A model generated the notes under the pieces. That model saw only the letters and a list, made by a program, of their open reading frames with translations, had not been told where the DNA came from and made no database searches. Shown in pieces: positions 1-7,329 of a stretch of 64,000 nucleotides of DNA. Numbering within the stretch: the stretch's first letter is position 1; every line of letters starts with the position of its first letter. Both the position numbers and the translations under genes were made by a program. Source of the stretch: Pyrinomonadaceae bacterium (lineage in GTDB: Bacteria > Acidobacteriota > Blastocatellia > Pyrinomonadales > Pyrinomonadaceae); the NCBI GenBank assembly GCA_030841085.1, contig JAVEDP010000022.1:124001-188000 (forward strand). The letters run 5' to 3'.

Positions 1-451
1 CTTTCACGCCGCTGCGTTCTTTTCCCTGCAGCGCATCGAGAAACGCGCTGTACATCGCCGGATTCCGAGTTAGTTGGGTGAGCCGCTGCGAGTTGAGTTG
101 ACCGCCGGAAAGATTGAACAGCCGATGCGCAGCAGGATTTGAAGCGACCACGCGCATTTCCTGGTCCACCACCAACAACCCCTCACGCATGCCGGTCATG
201 GTTGCTTCGAACAACTTTCCGAGCGCAAAAATTTCATTTGGTGACCCCTCGCCATTTGTTGCCTCGCGGGCGCCGCTTGCGGAGAGATTCTTATCGCCAC
301 TTCTTGTTGAGAATGTTTTGGCAAGCAGGAAAACGGCGCCCAGCAGCGTGAAAGCGGCCGCGGACGCGCGCGCAGCGAACGAAGGCAACAGGAACAGCGC
401 GGCAAACAAAACCGCGGCCGCTGCGATCAAGATGGCATTGCGCTTGGACAC
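1..451 (-). CDS. phoR: PhoR-type phosphate sensor histidine kinase (N-terminal part, cut by window edge)
   Basis: Only the N-terminal 150 residues are present; the rest lies to the left of base 1. A GTG start at 449-451 opens a basic tip and a long hydrophobic stretch (AILIAAAAVLFAALFLLP), then a PAS-like segment with GMREGLLVVDQEMRVVASNP. Membrane anchor plus PAS is the usual PhoR front end; the kinase core (HisKA, HATPase) cannot be seen. It is the last gene of the pst-pho operon, about 110 bases after phoB, from which it is separated by a short inverted repeat. Family knowledge: PhoR autophosphorylates and passes phosphate to PhoB when phosphate is scarce, under inhibition by PstSCAB and PhoU. 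No ATG is available before an upstream in-frame stop at 494-496, which supports the GTG start. The role is inferred mainly from the neighbours. Confidence 0.8.
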   Translation of the reverse strand, partial: MSKRNAILIAAAAVLFAALFLLPSFAARASAAAFTLLGAVFLLAKTFSTRSGDKNLSASGAREATNGEGSPNEIFALGKLFEATMTGMREGLLVVDQEMRVVASNPAAHRLFNLSGGQLNSQRLTQLTRNPAMYSAFLDALQGKERSGVK

Positions 452-480
452 GGTTTTTACTTTACCAATTTGCGCAAGGA

Positions 481-540
481 AGTGGCACAGGCTTTAGTCT
501 GTGTTCTTTGCCGACGCCACAGACTGAAGTCTGTGCCACT
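481..540. repeat. Inverted repeat, family A (AGTCTGTG type)
   Basis: AGTGGCACAGGCTTTAGTCT at the left is mirrored by its near complement ending CTGTGCCACT, with a short spacer. It could form a hairpin between phoB and phoR. A second copy lies at 20119-20243. Confidence 0.8.
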
Positions 541-560
541 GCCTTAAGCGCTGGACTTTG

Positions 561-1256
561 CTAAACCTTAGCGGGGCAGCCGACAAAACGATAGCCAACG
601 CCCACGACAGTTTCAATGCAGTCGCCGCATTCGCCCAGCTTTTGCCGCAGCCGTCTGATGTGAACATCGAGCGTGCGCGCGTCTCCGTAATAGCTGTAGC
701 CCCAAACATTGTCCAGCAACTGCTGGCGTGTGATCACGCGATCGGCGCTGCGCGCCAGCGCGGAAAGCAAAGTGAACTCTTTGTTCGTCAGCTTGATCTT
801 TTGGCCGTGACAGACAACGCGAATGTCATCAAAGTCGATCTGCAAATGATCGTCTTCGTAAGTCTTGCCGGCCGTCTCGTCCATCCGTCGCATGACTGCG
901 CGCACCCGCGCCAGGAGTTCGCGCACCGAAAACGGCTTGGTAATGTAGTCGTCCGCGCCCAGATCGAGTCCAGTCACGCGATCTGATTCAGACGCTTTCG
1001 CGGTCAGCATAATGATCGGCGTGCGCCTGGTCGCGGGTTCTCTTCTAAGCCGGCGGCACAATTCAGTGCCGCTCATGCCGGGCAACATTAGATCGAGAAT
1101 GATAAGAGCGGGCGGCTCGCGTTCGTTTAAGGCTGCAGCCAGGCCGGCTTCACCGGTGGCGGCGCTGACCGTCGGCAATCCTTCGCGCTCGAGGTTGTAT
1201 TTCAAACTCTCAGCGATGTCCGGATCGTCTTCAATAATCAGTACTGGTCGCGCCAT
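561..1256 (-). CDS. phoB: PhoB/PhoP-type response regulator (OmpR family)
   Basis: 231 residues, full length for the family. The receiver domain (about 1-120) begins MARPVLIIEDDPDIAESL with the acidic pair, has the phospho-acceptor Asp in LIILDLMLPGMSG, and the conserved Lys in DDYITKPFSVREL. The C-terminal winged helix (about 130-228) shows LTNKEFTLLSALA, ARTLDVHIRRLRQKL and the end motif VVGVGYRF. It should bind Pho boxes and activate pst genes on phosphate starvation. It sits between phoU and phoR in the operon. The start is ATG at 1256; the gap to phoU is about 250 bases and full of repeats. Confidence 0.93.
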   Translation of the reverse strand: MARPVLIIEDDPDIAESLKYNLEREGLPTVSAATGEAGLAAALNEREPPALIILDLMLPGMSGTELCRRLRREPATRRTPIIMLTAKASESDRVTGLDLGADDYITKPFSVRELLARVRAVMRRMDETAGKTYEDDHLQIDFDDIRVVCHGQKIKLTNKEFTLLSALARSADRVITRQQLLDNVWGYSYYGDARTLDVHIRRLRQKLGECGDCIETVVGVGYRFVGCPAKV

Positions 1257-1260
1257 GTTT

Positions 1261-1511
1261 TTTGTAGGACAGGCATTCCTGCCTGTCCCGGATTTTCTTA
1301 CGCTCCCTTATAACCCTCGTAGGAAAAGAAAAGTTTTCCATTTTTCATTTGTCATTGGCTGGCGCAGTCGTGTACGAATGTTTCGTGTCTCGCTTCTTCT
1401 GGTTTTCTTCAATGAAAAATGACAATTGAAAAATGATAAATGGAAAATCTCTTCTATATGCCGCGCGTGAAAACTCTGTCGCACAAGGACAGTCAGCAAT
1501 GTCTGTCCTAC
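1261..1511. repeat. Nested inverted repeats (families N and M) between phoU and phoB
   Basis: An outer pair (GTAGGACAGGCATTCCTGCC near 1264 and its partner ending GTCTGTCCTAC at 1511) encloses an inner pair of TTTTCCATTTTTCATTTG-type sequence (about 1334-1355 and 1410-1448). The outer right arm overlaps the stop codon of phoU at 1508-1510. A related short copy of the outer motif is at 17683-17710, and of the inner one at 59625-59765. Confidence 0.7.
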
Positions 1512-2167
1512 TTAAAGTGCTTGATGAATGCGGCTTCGGCCATGTAAACCGTCAACTCACAGATGTCGGTCACGTAGTCGCCGATGCGTTCCAGGTGTTT
1601 CGCAACGAACAGCAGGCGCGCGTCGCGTGTGGCAGTAGCTGGTTCGGTGACCATCATTTCAATCAACTGATGAAAGATGTGGTTATAAAGCTCATTGATT
1701 TCCGAATCGCTTTTGATGATCTCGCGCGCGGCGACGGCATCGCCCGAGGTGAAAGCATCCAGCGCTTCGTGCAACATGCGCAATGCATGGCCGGCCATGG
1801 AACTCAATTCTGTTACCGACTTCAACTCCGGTTCGTTGTTGAGATCGAGCGCTACCCGGGCAATGTTAGCGGCGTGGTCCGCGATGCGTTCCAGCACGGG
1901 CGCCATTTTCGCGACCGAGATCACAAAACGGAGGTCGCGCGCCGCGGGTTGGCGCAAAGCAATTATTTCAATGCATTGCCGGTCGATCTCAACCTCAAGC
2001 TGATCGACTCGATCGTCGTTATCCAGAACCTGCCGCGCGATGTCGCTATCGCGTTCGACGAGGGCCAACATGGCGCGATCAAGCGCCGATTCGGTTTCGC
2101 CGCCGAGCAGCAACACGCGATCGCGTAGTGAGTTTAGTTCGTCGTCAAGATGGCGATGCTGTTCCAT
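1508..2167 (-). CDS. phoU: Phosphate transport accessory/regulatory protein PhoU
   Basis: 219 residues from the ATG at 2167 (MEQHRHLDDELNSLRD). A longer frame upstream only translates a TTTGGTC tandem repeat (RPKTKDQRPKT), so it is not taken as coding. The all-helical protein has two tandem PhoU three-helix repeats: residues about 15-105 with ARDLRFVISVAKMAPVLERI, and about 115-210 with ATRDARLLFVAKHLERIGDY. These are the E/D-x3-D metal-binding style helices of the family. PhoU links the Pst transporter with PhoR and keeps the kinase off when phosphate is plentiful. It lies between pstB and phoB, as expected. Confidence 0.94.
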   Translation of the reverse strand: MEQHRHLDDELNSLRDRVLLLGGETESALDRAMLALVERDSDIARQVLDNDDRVDQLEVEIDRQCIEIIALRQPAARDLRFVISVAKMAPVLERIADHAANIARVALDLNNEPELKSVTELSSMAGHALRMLHEALDAFTSGDAVAAREIIKSDSEINELYNHIFHQLIEMMVTEPATATRDARLLFVAKHLERIGDYVTDICELTVYMAEAAFIKHFK

Positions 2168-2280
2168 TGTTTTCGGTCTTTGGTCTTTGGTCTTTGGTCT
2201 TTGGATTCCGTGTTGTCCGGCGAAGTTGTGCTTGTTCAAAAATCAGAAGAGCAAAGACCAAAGGCCAAAGTCCTCAGACC
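2168..2280. repeat. Tandem heptamer TTTGGTC and reverse copies (family D)
   Basis: Four head-to-tail TTTGGTC-like units at about 2171-2207 face CAAAGACC-type units at about 2253-2278 in inverted orientation. The same family, with more units, lies at 8813-8912 upstream of chrA. Confidence 0.75.
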
Positions 2281-2287
2281 GCTTTTC

Positions 2288-3121
2288 TTATCCAAACCGG
2301 CCCGTTATGTAGTCTTCCGTAAGTTTCTCAGTCGGGTTGGTAAACATCTTTTCCGTGGAGTTCACCTCAATCAGTTTGCCTAACAAAAAGAAGGCGGTGG
2401 TGTCCGAAACGCGAGCAGCCTGCTGCATGTTATGCGTCACGATTACGATCGTGTAGCGCTTCTTTAGATCGACAATCAACTCTTCGATCTTCGAAGTCGC
2501 AATCGGATCCAGGGCTGATGCCGGCTCGTCCATCAATACTACCTCAGGGCGGACCGCCAACGCGCGCGCAATGCAAAGCCGCTGTTGTTGTCCGCCTGAC
2601 AAGCTAAGCGCGGACGTGTGCAAACGATCCTTTACTTCGGACCAGAGCGCGGCATCGTTCAGCGCCTGCTCCACGCGATCGGCCAACTCGGACTTGGTTT
2701 TCGCCAAACGATTAATGCGCAGGCCGTAAGCGACATTGTCAAAAATCGTTTTTGGAAACGGGTTCGATTTTTGGAACACCATGCCGACTTTTCTTCTCAA
2801 ATCGACCACGTCGGTGCCTGCTTCATAAATATCGCGACCGTCCATTATCACTTCGCCCTCGACACGCGTGGCGGGAATAACGTCATTCATTCGATTCAGC
2901 GTGCGCAGCAAAGTCGACTTGCCGCAGCCCGATGGACCAATGAACGCCATCACGATGCGTTCGGGTATCTCCAGCGAAACGTCATGCAGCGCCTGGGTTT
3001 TTCCGTAGAAGAAATTCAGGTTGCGCACAGAGATTTTCGCCGCGGCGCCAGTCCTGGCAGCGGGAGTGTCGGCAGGACGTTCGGCGACTGCGATTCTGGT
3101 TGTTAATGTTGGCGCGGGCAT
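2288..3121 (-). CDS. pstB: Phosphate ABC transporter ATP-binding protein PstB
   Basis: 277 residues from the ATG at 3121 ([12 protein letters not shown]). Thirty-five more codons upstream are in frame but read out a low-complexity repeat ([13 protein letters not shown]), so they are probably not coding. The ABC ATPase has Walker [12 protein letters not shown], a Q-loop in [15 protein letters not shown], the signature [16 protein letters not shown], Walker [14 protein letters not shown] and switch His in [11 protein letters not shown]. The spacing and the [15 protein letters not shown] segment are typical of PstB. It powers phosphate import through the PstC-PstA channel. The first 25 residues are variable and of no known function. 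Confidence 0.95.
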   Translation of the reverse strand: MPAPTLTTRIAVAERPADTPAARTGAAAKISVRNLNFFYGKTQALHDVSLEIPERIVMAFIGPSGCGKSTLLRTLNRMNDVIPATRVEGEVIMDGRDIYEAGTDVVDLRRKVGMVFQKSNPFPKTIFDNVAYGLRINRLAKTKSELADRVEQALNDAALWSEVKDRLHTSALSLSGGQQQRLCIARALAVRPEVVLMDEPASALDPIATSKIEELIVDLKKRYTIVIVTHNMQQAARVSDTTAFFLLGKLIEVNSTEKMFTNPTEKLTEDYITGRFG

Positions 3122-3297
3122 TCTGGGAATTTCGAATTGCGAATTTCGGATTTCGGATTGCAAAGGTCCGTATCTCAATTTCAGATCTGAGATCTCGAAT
3201 CTCAGCTCATAAATCTCAGATCTCAAATCTCAGCTCATAAATCTGAGATCTCGAATCTCAGCTCATAAATCTGAGATCTCAAATTTGAAATCTGAAA
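3122..3297. repeat. Low-complexity direct repeats (family E) between pstA and pstB
   Basis: Several copies of a unit like AAATCTGAGATCTCGAATCT alternate with CTCAGCTCATAA, preceded by GAATTTCGGATTTCGGATT-type units. It fills the gap between pstA and pstB completely. Confidence 0.75.
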
Positions 3298-4131
3298 TCA
3301 AAAGCGTTTACGTGTAAAAAACCGAACGACAATATTTATCGACAGTATCATCGTCATCAAAACGAGCGTTGCGGCCCAGGCTTGCGCGTGCCATTCGTCA
3401 TAAGGGGAAATTGCGTAGTTGTAAATTTGCACTGTCAACGACGCAATCGGCTGATCCAGGTAGTAACTAAAAAAGCGGCTGCCAAACGCAGTGAACAAGA
3501 GCGGCGCCGTCTCGCCCGAGATGCGCGCGATCGCCAACATGGCGCCGGTGGCAATTCCAGATGCCGCAGCCGGAATTACTACGCCTAACGTCGTACGCCA
3601 CTGCGGCGCACCCAACGCGAGAGCTCCTTCGCGCAGGCTGTGCGGCACCAGCTTGATCATCTCTTCGGTGGTGCGCGCCACAATCGGAACCATGATCAGG
3701 GCCAGCGCAATACCACCCGCCAGCGCCGAAAAATGTTTCAACGGCACGACCACGATTGTGTAAACAAAAACTCCGGTAACGATGGAAGGGATGCCGGTCA
3801 GCGTGTCAGTCAAAAATCGCACCAGACTGCCAAACTTTCCGCTGCCGAATTCGGAAAGATAGATACCGACTGCAATGCCAAACGGAAGTCCAATAGCGGC
3901 CGAGAGCCCCAGCAAGACGAGCGTGCCGGAGATCGCGTTGCCGATGCCACCGCCTTCGCCAACCGGTCGCGGGCTGTCAACCAGGAAGCGAAAACTGAGC
4001 GACCCAATGCCCTGCAGGGCGATGTAAATGAGAATGATCAGCAGGATGCCGACGGCCACGAGAGTGCAAAGCGCAGTCAACGTTGTCATCGTTGCGCTTC
4101 TGCTGCGGCGTAACTTGTCAACTTTTCTCAT
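3298..4131 (-). CDS. pstA: Phosphate ABC transporter permease PstA
   Basis: 277 residues with hydrophobic membrane segments spread over the whole length, the first at about 15-42 (LTALCTLVAVGILLIILIYI). The permease coupling loop is visible as EEMIKLVPHSLREGALALGA, the EAA motif that contacts PstB, followed by WRTTLGVVIPAAASGIATG. GIPSIVTGVFVY is typical of PstA. It forms the inner-membrane channel with PstC. It follows pstC after a 149-base gap occupied by an inverted repeat. Confidence 0.94.
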   Translation of the reverse strand: MRKVDKLRRSRSATMTTLTALCTLVAVGILLIILIYIALQGIGSLSFRFLVDSPRPVGEGGGIGNAISGTLVLLGLSAAIGLPFGIAVGIYLSEFGSGKFGSLVRFLTDTLTGIPSIVTGVFVYTIVVVPLKHFSALAGGIALALIMVPIVARTTEEMIKLVPHSLREGALALGAPQWRTTLGVVIPAAASGIATGAMLAIARISGETAPLLFTAFGSRFFSYYLDQPIASLTVQIYNYAISPYDEWHAQAWAATLVLMTMILSINIVVRFFTRKRF

Positions 4132-4145
4132 AACGATCGGAAATA

Positions 4146-4265
4146 TTAGCCGCTGATTAACGCGGAATAACGCGGATCAGGAACAGAAACAGAAAACCGA
4201 AACAAGGCGTTAAGTGCATTGTAATTTCTTTCAGATTCGCGTCATCCGCGTTAATCCGCGGCTAA
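4146..4265. repeat. Inverted repeat, family I (CCGCGTTAATCCGCG type)
   Basis: TTAGCCGCTGATTAACGCGG at the left is mirrored by CGCGTTAATCCGCGGCTAA at the right, enclosing about 70 bases. Related single or paired copies are at 7247-7262, 34791-34824 and 45901-46050. Confidence 0.75.
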
Positions 4266-4280
4266 ATGTTTTTCGTTTCA

Positions 4281-5270
4281 TCACACAGCACTGGAGACGC
4301 CGCTCATCTTGCGCGTTACATTCCAAACCAACACGCGCGCGATCGCGTTAACTATGAAAGTCACCAGGAACAAAATCAGTCCCAGTTCGACCAGCGCGCT
4401 GAGGTAAAGATCCTGCGTCGCTTCAGTAAACTCGTTGGCAATCGCCGACGCGATCGTGTACGACGAATCAAACAACGATGCGCTGATGTGTGCGCGATTG
4501 CCGATGACCATTGTCACCGCCATCGTCTCTCCAATCGCGCGACCTAAGCCGAGGATCACGGCGCCGGCAATTCCGGGTGCGCCGTTTACTAAAACAACGC
4601 GCGTGGTTTCCCATTTTGTCGCACCCAATGCCAACGCCGCTTCTCGTTGCGATCCCGGCACAGCCGCAAGGACGTCGCGAACAACGGCGGAAATAATCGG
4701 CGTCACCATGATCGCGAGGATAATGCCGCCCGTCAGTAATCCGATCCCGGTAATTGGTCCTTTGAAAAGCGGCAGCCACCCGAACCAATGCTGCAATGAC
4801 GGTTCGACGTGAACGCGCAGAAACGGTGCCAGCACAAAAATTCCCCAGAGCCCATAGACTACGGAAGGAATCGCCGCCAGCAGTTCAATTAGAAAAGTGA
4901 CTGGCCGCGCGACCTGCCGCGGCGCTTGTTCGACTAAAAAGATCGCTATTCCCAGAGACAGCGGCACGCTAATCACCAGCGCGATCAGCGACGAGACAAT
5001 CGTTCCGTAAATAAAAGGTAACGCGCCAAACTCGCTCTTAACCGGGTTCCATTCGGAACTGGTGAGGAAGTGAAAACCAAACTGACGAATTGACGGCATC
5101 GATTTCACTGCCAGCGCCACGATCATCGCGCCGGCAATCAACACCATCAGCAACGCCGCGGCAAACAACAAACCGCGAAACACCGCGTCACCCGTGTTGC
5201 CGGTGGGCGCGAGCAAGTGTTTCCAATTGACGGTTGGAGGCGAGCGATGTTCGGCGATCGTTTGGTCCAT
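4281..5270 (-). CDS. pstC: Phosphate ABC transporter permease PstC
   Basis: 329 residues. An N-terminal segment (LLAPTGNTGDAVFRGLLFAA) is followed by the first transmembrane helix and several more. PstC hallmarks are GIAIFLVEQAPRQ, ELLAAIPSVVYGLWGIFVLAPF and the EAA coupling loop AVPGSQREAALALGATKWET. IGETMAVTMVIGNR near the C-terminus is characteristic of the family. It pairs with PstA in the inner membrane. It is the second gene of the operon, 249 bases after pstS; that gap is taken up by a long inverted repeat. Confidence 0.95.
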   Translation of the reverse strand: MDQTIAEHRSPPTVNWKHLLAPTGNTGDAVFRGLLFAAALLMVLIAGAMIVALAVKSMPSIRQFGFHFLTSSEWNPVKSEFGALPFIYGTIVSSLIALVISVPLSLGIAIFLVEQAPRQVARPVTFLIELLAAIPSVVYGLWGIFVLAPFLRVHVEPSLQHWFGWLPLFKGPITGIGLLTGGIILAIMVTPIISAVVRDVLAAVPGSQREAALALGATKWETTRVVLVNGAPGIAGAVILGLGRAIGETMAVTMVIGNRAHISASLFDSSYTIASAIANEFTEATQDLYLSALVELGLILFLVTFIVNAIARVLVWNVTRKMSGVSSAV

Positions 5271-5302
5271 GTAATTGGTTAGCCCGCGAAGCGTGGCGTC
5301 AG

Positions 5303-5487
5303 ACTAGAGCCTGGGGTGGAGCGCAGCGGAACCCCAGGACGACGAAAGTTAAAAGCTCCCGAGAGCGCGAAGCGTGCGATAGCGAAAACGCTAGATTTAG
5401 CCTGTCCTAAACAACTGTCGCCCACTTAGTGGGCTCTTCCTTTTTCACTTGAAGGATCCTGGGGTTTCGCTCCGCTCCACCCCAGGC
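5303..5487. repeat. Inverted repeat, family L (CCTGGGGT-GGAGCG type)
   Basis: AGCCTGGGGTGGAGCGCAGC at 5309 and its mirror GCTCCGCTCCACCCCAGGCT ending near 5487 enclose a spacer with GCGAAGCG-type words. It lies between pstS and pstC and may act as an mRNA hairpin in the operon. Confidence 0.75.
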
Positions 5488-5519
5488 TTTATGCTATCGT
5501 CGCGCTTCGCGGGCTCACC

Positions 5520-6602
5520 TTACCGCAGGGGCTGGCCGCCCGACGTTATCGAACTGATCTTCGCTTCTGCGCGCTTGACGATCTCCGCGGGCAGCGGCGC
5601 GTATTGCAGCTCTTTAGCAAACTGCTCGCCGTCATGAATTCCCCACCAAAGGAAATCGACCAACGCTTTGCCCTTCTCGGCGTTCTTCTGATCTTTGTAA
5701 GCCAGGATGTAGGTGTAACTGGAAATCGGATACGCATTCTCGCCGGCGGAATTTGTGATTGACACGCGCAAGTCGTCGGGCGTTTGTGCCGAGGCCGAAG
5801 CCGCCGCTGCTGTCACCGCATCAATCGAGGGTGCAATAAACTTTCCACTCGCGTTTTTAATCAACGCCGCGGGCAAATTGTTTTGCACGGCGTAAGCCAA
5901 CTCGACATAACCGATTGTGTTTGGCTGTTGCTTGATCTGTCCGGTAACGCCTTCGTTGCCTTTGCCGCCCTGGCCGACCGGCCACTTCGGCGACTTGTCA
6001 GTCCCAACTTTTTCTTTCCATTCGGCGCTTACTTTCGAGAGATAGTCGGAGAAGACGTACGAAGTGCCGCTGCCATCGGCACGATGGACCACCGTGATAT
6101 CCGCCGCCGGAAGATTAACGCCCGCGTTGTCCTGTTTTATGCGCGCGTCGTCCCATTTTTTTATCTTGCCGAGAAAAATATCCGCCAGAACCTCGGGCGA
6201 CAAATTGAGCGCCTGAGTAATTGAAGCGACGTTATAGGTAACGACAACTGCGCCCAGCACTGTCGGAATGTGCAGAAGTTCACCCGGCGCCGCTTTCAAA
6301 TCCGCATCGCTCATCGGCGCATCCGAAGCGCCAAAGTCCACGGTCTGCGCCTGAATTTGCTTAATGCCGCCGCCCGATCCAATCGATTGATAGTCGATGC
6401 GTACGTTCGCATGCAGCTTGCCGTATTCGCTCAACCATTTTTGGTAAAGCGGATTGGGAAACGTTGCGCCCGCGCCCTGCAGCGTGATGTTTCCGCCAGC
6501 GGTTCCCGGGCCTGAGGCACCGCTACAGGCAAAGGCAAAAACGCCGACAATTAGAACAGCGAGAAGCGATCCGGCGCGTGCGATTTTAGTCGAGAGGGAC
6601 AT
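5520..6602 (-). CDS. pstS: Phosphate-binding lipoprotein PstS
   Basis: 360 residues from the ATG at 6602, chosen because CAGGAG lies eight bases upstream; an ATG seven codons earlier has no such site. A signal peptide (ARAGSLLAVLIVGVFAFA) precedes a Cys, so it is probably a lipoprotein. The phosphate-binding fold shows LQGAGATFPNPLYQKW, IGSGGGIKQ, the FGASDAPMSD loop and VVHRADGSGTSYVFSDYLS, all characteristic of PstS, ending with IGYVELAYA and YPISSYTYILAY. It captures phosphate in the periplasm for PstCAB. It is the first gene of the operon, with a Pho-box-like repeat about 60-100 bases upstream. Confidence 0.95.
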   Translation of the reverse strand: MSLSTKIARAGSLLAVLIVGVFAFACSGASGPGTAGGNITLQGAGATFPNPLYQKWLSEYGKLHANVRIDYQSIGSGGGIKQIQAQTVDFGASDAPMSDADLKAAPGELLHIPTVLGAVVVTYNVASITQALNLSPEVLADIFLGKIKKWDDARIKQDNAGVNLPAADITVVHRADGSGTSYVFSDYLSKVSAEWKEKVGTDKSPKWPVGQGGKGNEGVTGQIKQQPNTIGYVELAYAVQNNLPAALIKNASGKFIAPSIDAVTAAAASASAQTPDDLRVSITNSAGENAYPISSYTYILAYKDQKNAEKGKALVDFLWWGIHDGEQFAKELQYAPLPAEIVKRAEAKISSITSGGQPLR

Positions 6603-6663
6603 CCATTTGGCTCCTGCAGTCAATCTTTGATGGTTCGAAGGAAGGCTAATTTAGTTGGCGGGT

Positions 6664-6704
6664 GTTACATCCGTCTGAACATCATCTGAACATGCCGTTA
6701 ACCT
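6664..6704 (-). promoter_or_regulatory. Candidate Pho box upstream of pstS
   Basis: On the plus strand three related octamers stand exactly 11 bases apart: CTGAACAT at 6675, CTGAACAT at 6686 and GTTAACCT at 6697. Direct repeats with an 11-base period are the known layout of PhoB-family sites. Position (about 60-100 bases before the pstS start) and the phoB gene in the same operon agree. No clear -10 box was identified. Confidence 0.55.
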
Positions 6705-6715
6705 CCGGCACGGAA

Positions 6716-6880
6716 TCACGTGAATGAATCCTCGCGCAGCAGCAATCGATATCCCACGTTGATCATCGTATCGATTCTCAAATTGTACCGGGCCAGCTTG
6801 GCCCGCAATCGATAGATATAAACGTGCAGACTCTCGGTGTTGAGCGGCTTATCGTTCAATTGCAATCGACGCAAATGGGA
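6716..6880 (-). pseudogene. Remnant of an OmpR-family response regulator (C-terminal winged helix)
   Basis: Reading the minus strand gives about 54 codons that match the end of an OmpR-type DNA-binding domain: LNTESLHVYIYRLRAKLAR followed by IDTMINVGYRLLLRED, then a stop at 6716-6718. Upstream the frame is closed by a TGA at 6881-6883, and no receiver domain is visible. It is therefore a broken fragment, not a gene. It sits directly upstream of the pst promoter region and is not a copy of the nearby PhoB, whose equivalent segment reads ARTLDVHIRRLRQKL. Confidence 0.75.
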
Positions 6881-7057
6881 TCAGGAAGTTCAAAGCAGAA
6901 AGTAATCTGATGAGGTTAAGGCGCTGTGAATTGCGCTTTAAATGTTTGTTAAGGACGGCTTCAGCGTTCGCTCATTTAAGTTCCACTTAATCTCGCGACA
7001 ACAATCGCGTAACTTGCCGGTGCTAAGGTTTCGGGAAATAGTTTGGAGGTGAAGAGA

Positions 7058-7246
7058 ATGGATAAGCCGAGACTTGGGAGTGTTGAGGAATTTAAAGTGC
7101 TGTGTGTTAACTGTGGCGTGAAGATTCGTAATCATGCGAGCGAGGATTCGTGCGGACTCTGCCTGAAGTGTTTTTATCGCATTCTGGCGGAGCGACTACG
7201 AGAGCAGAAGCGGACGGCGGCAGGTGAATTTGTGAGCGAGCGCTGA
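7058..7246 (+). CDS. Small zinc-ribbon-like protein
   Basis: 62 residues from the ATG at 7058, which follows a strong GGAGGTG site by eight bases. Two Cys pairs, CVNCG and CGLCLKC, spaced about 17 residues apart suggest a zinc-binding ribbon or treble clef. The C-terminus is basic and helical (FYRILAERLREQKR). I do not recognise the family; small proteins of this kind often bind nucleic acid or other proteins. It is a lone gene facing chrA, from which it is separated by a hairpin. Confidence 0.7.
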   Translation: MDKPRLGSVEEFKVLCVNCGVKIRNHASEDSCGLCLKCFYRILAERLREQKRTAAGEFVSER

Positions 7247-7265
7247 TTAGCCGCTGATTTACGCT

Positions 7266-7320
7266 GTCCGATGAACTTTAGTTTGTCGCGGCGTTACGAC
7301 AAGCTAAAGCTTATCGGACA
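7266..7320. repeat. Hairpin between convergent genes
   Basis: TGTCCGATGAACTTTAGTTTGTCG is closely mirrored by CGACAAGCTAAAGCTTATCGGACA, with an 8-base loop. It may end transcription from both sides, but it lacks a clear T-tract. The flanking 7247-7262 also holds a family I half-copy. Confidence 0.65.
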
Positions 7321-7329
7321 TCAAGAAAC

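Noticed and set aside
6881-6883. TGA before the response-regulator remnant as selenocysteine
   Set aside because: No conserved sequence continues upstream of it; it merely closes a truncated fragment.
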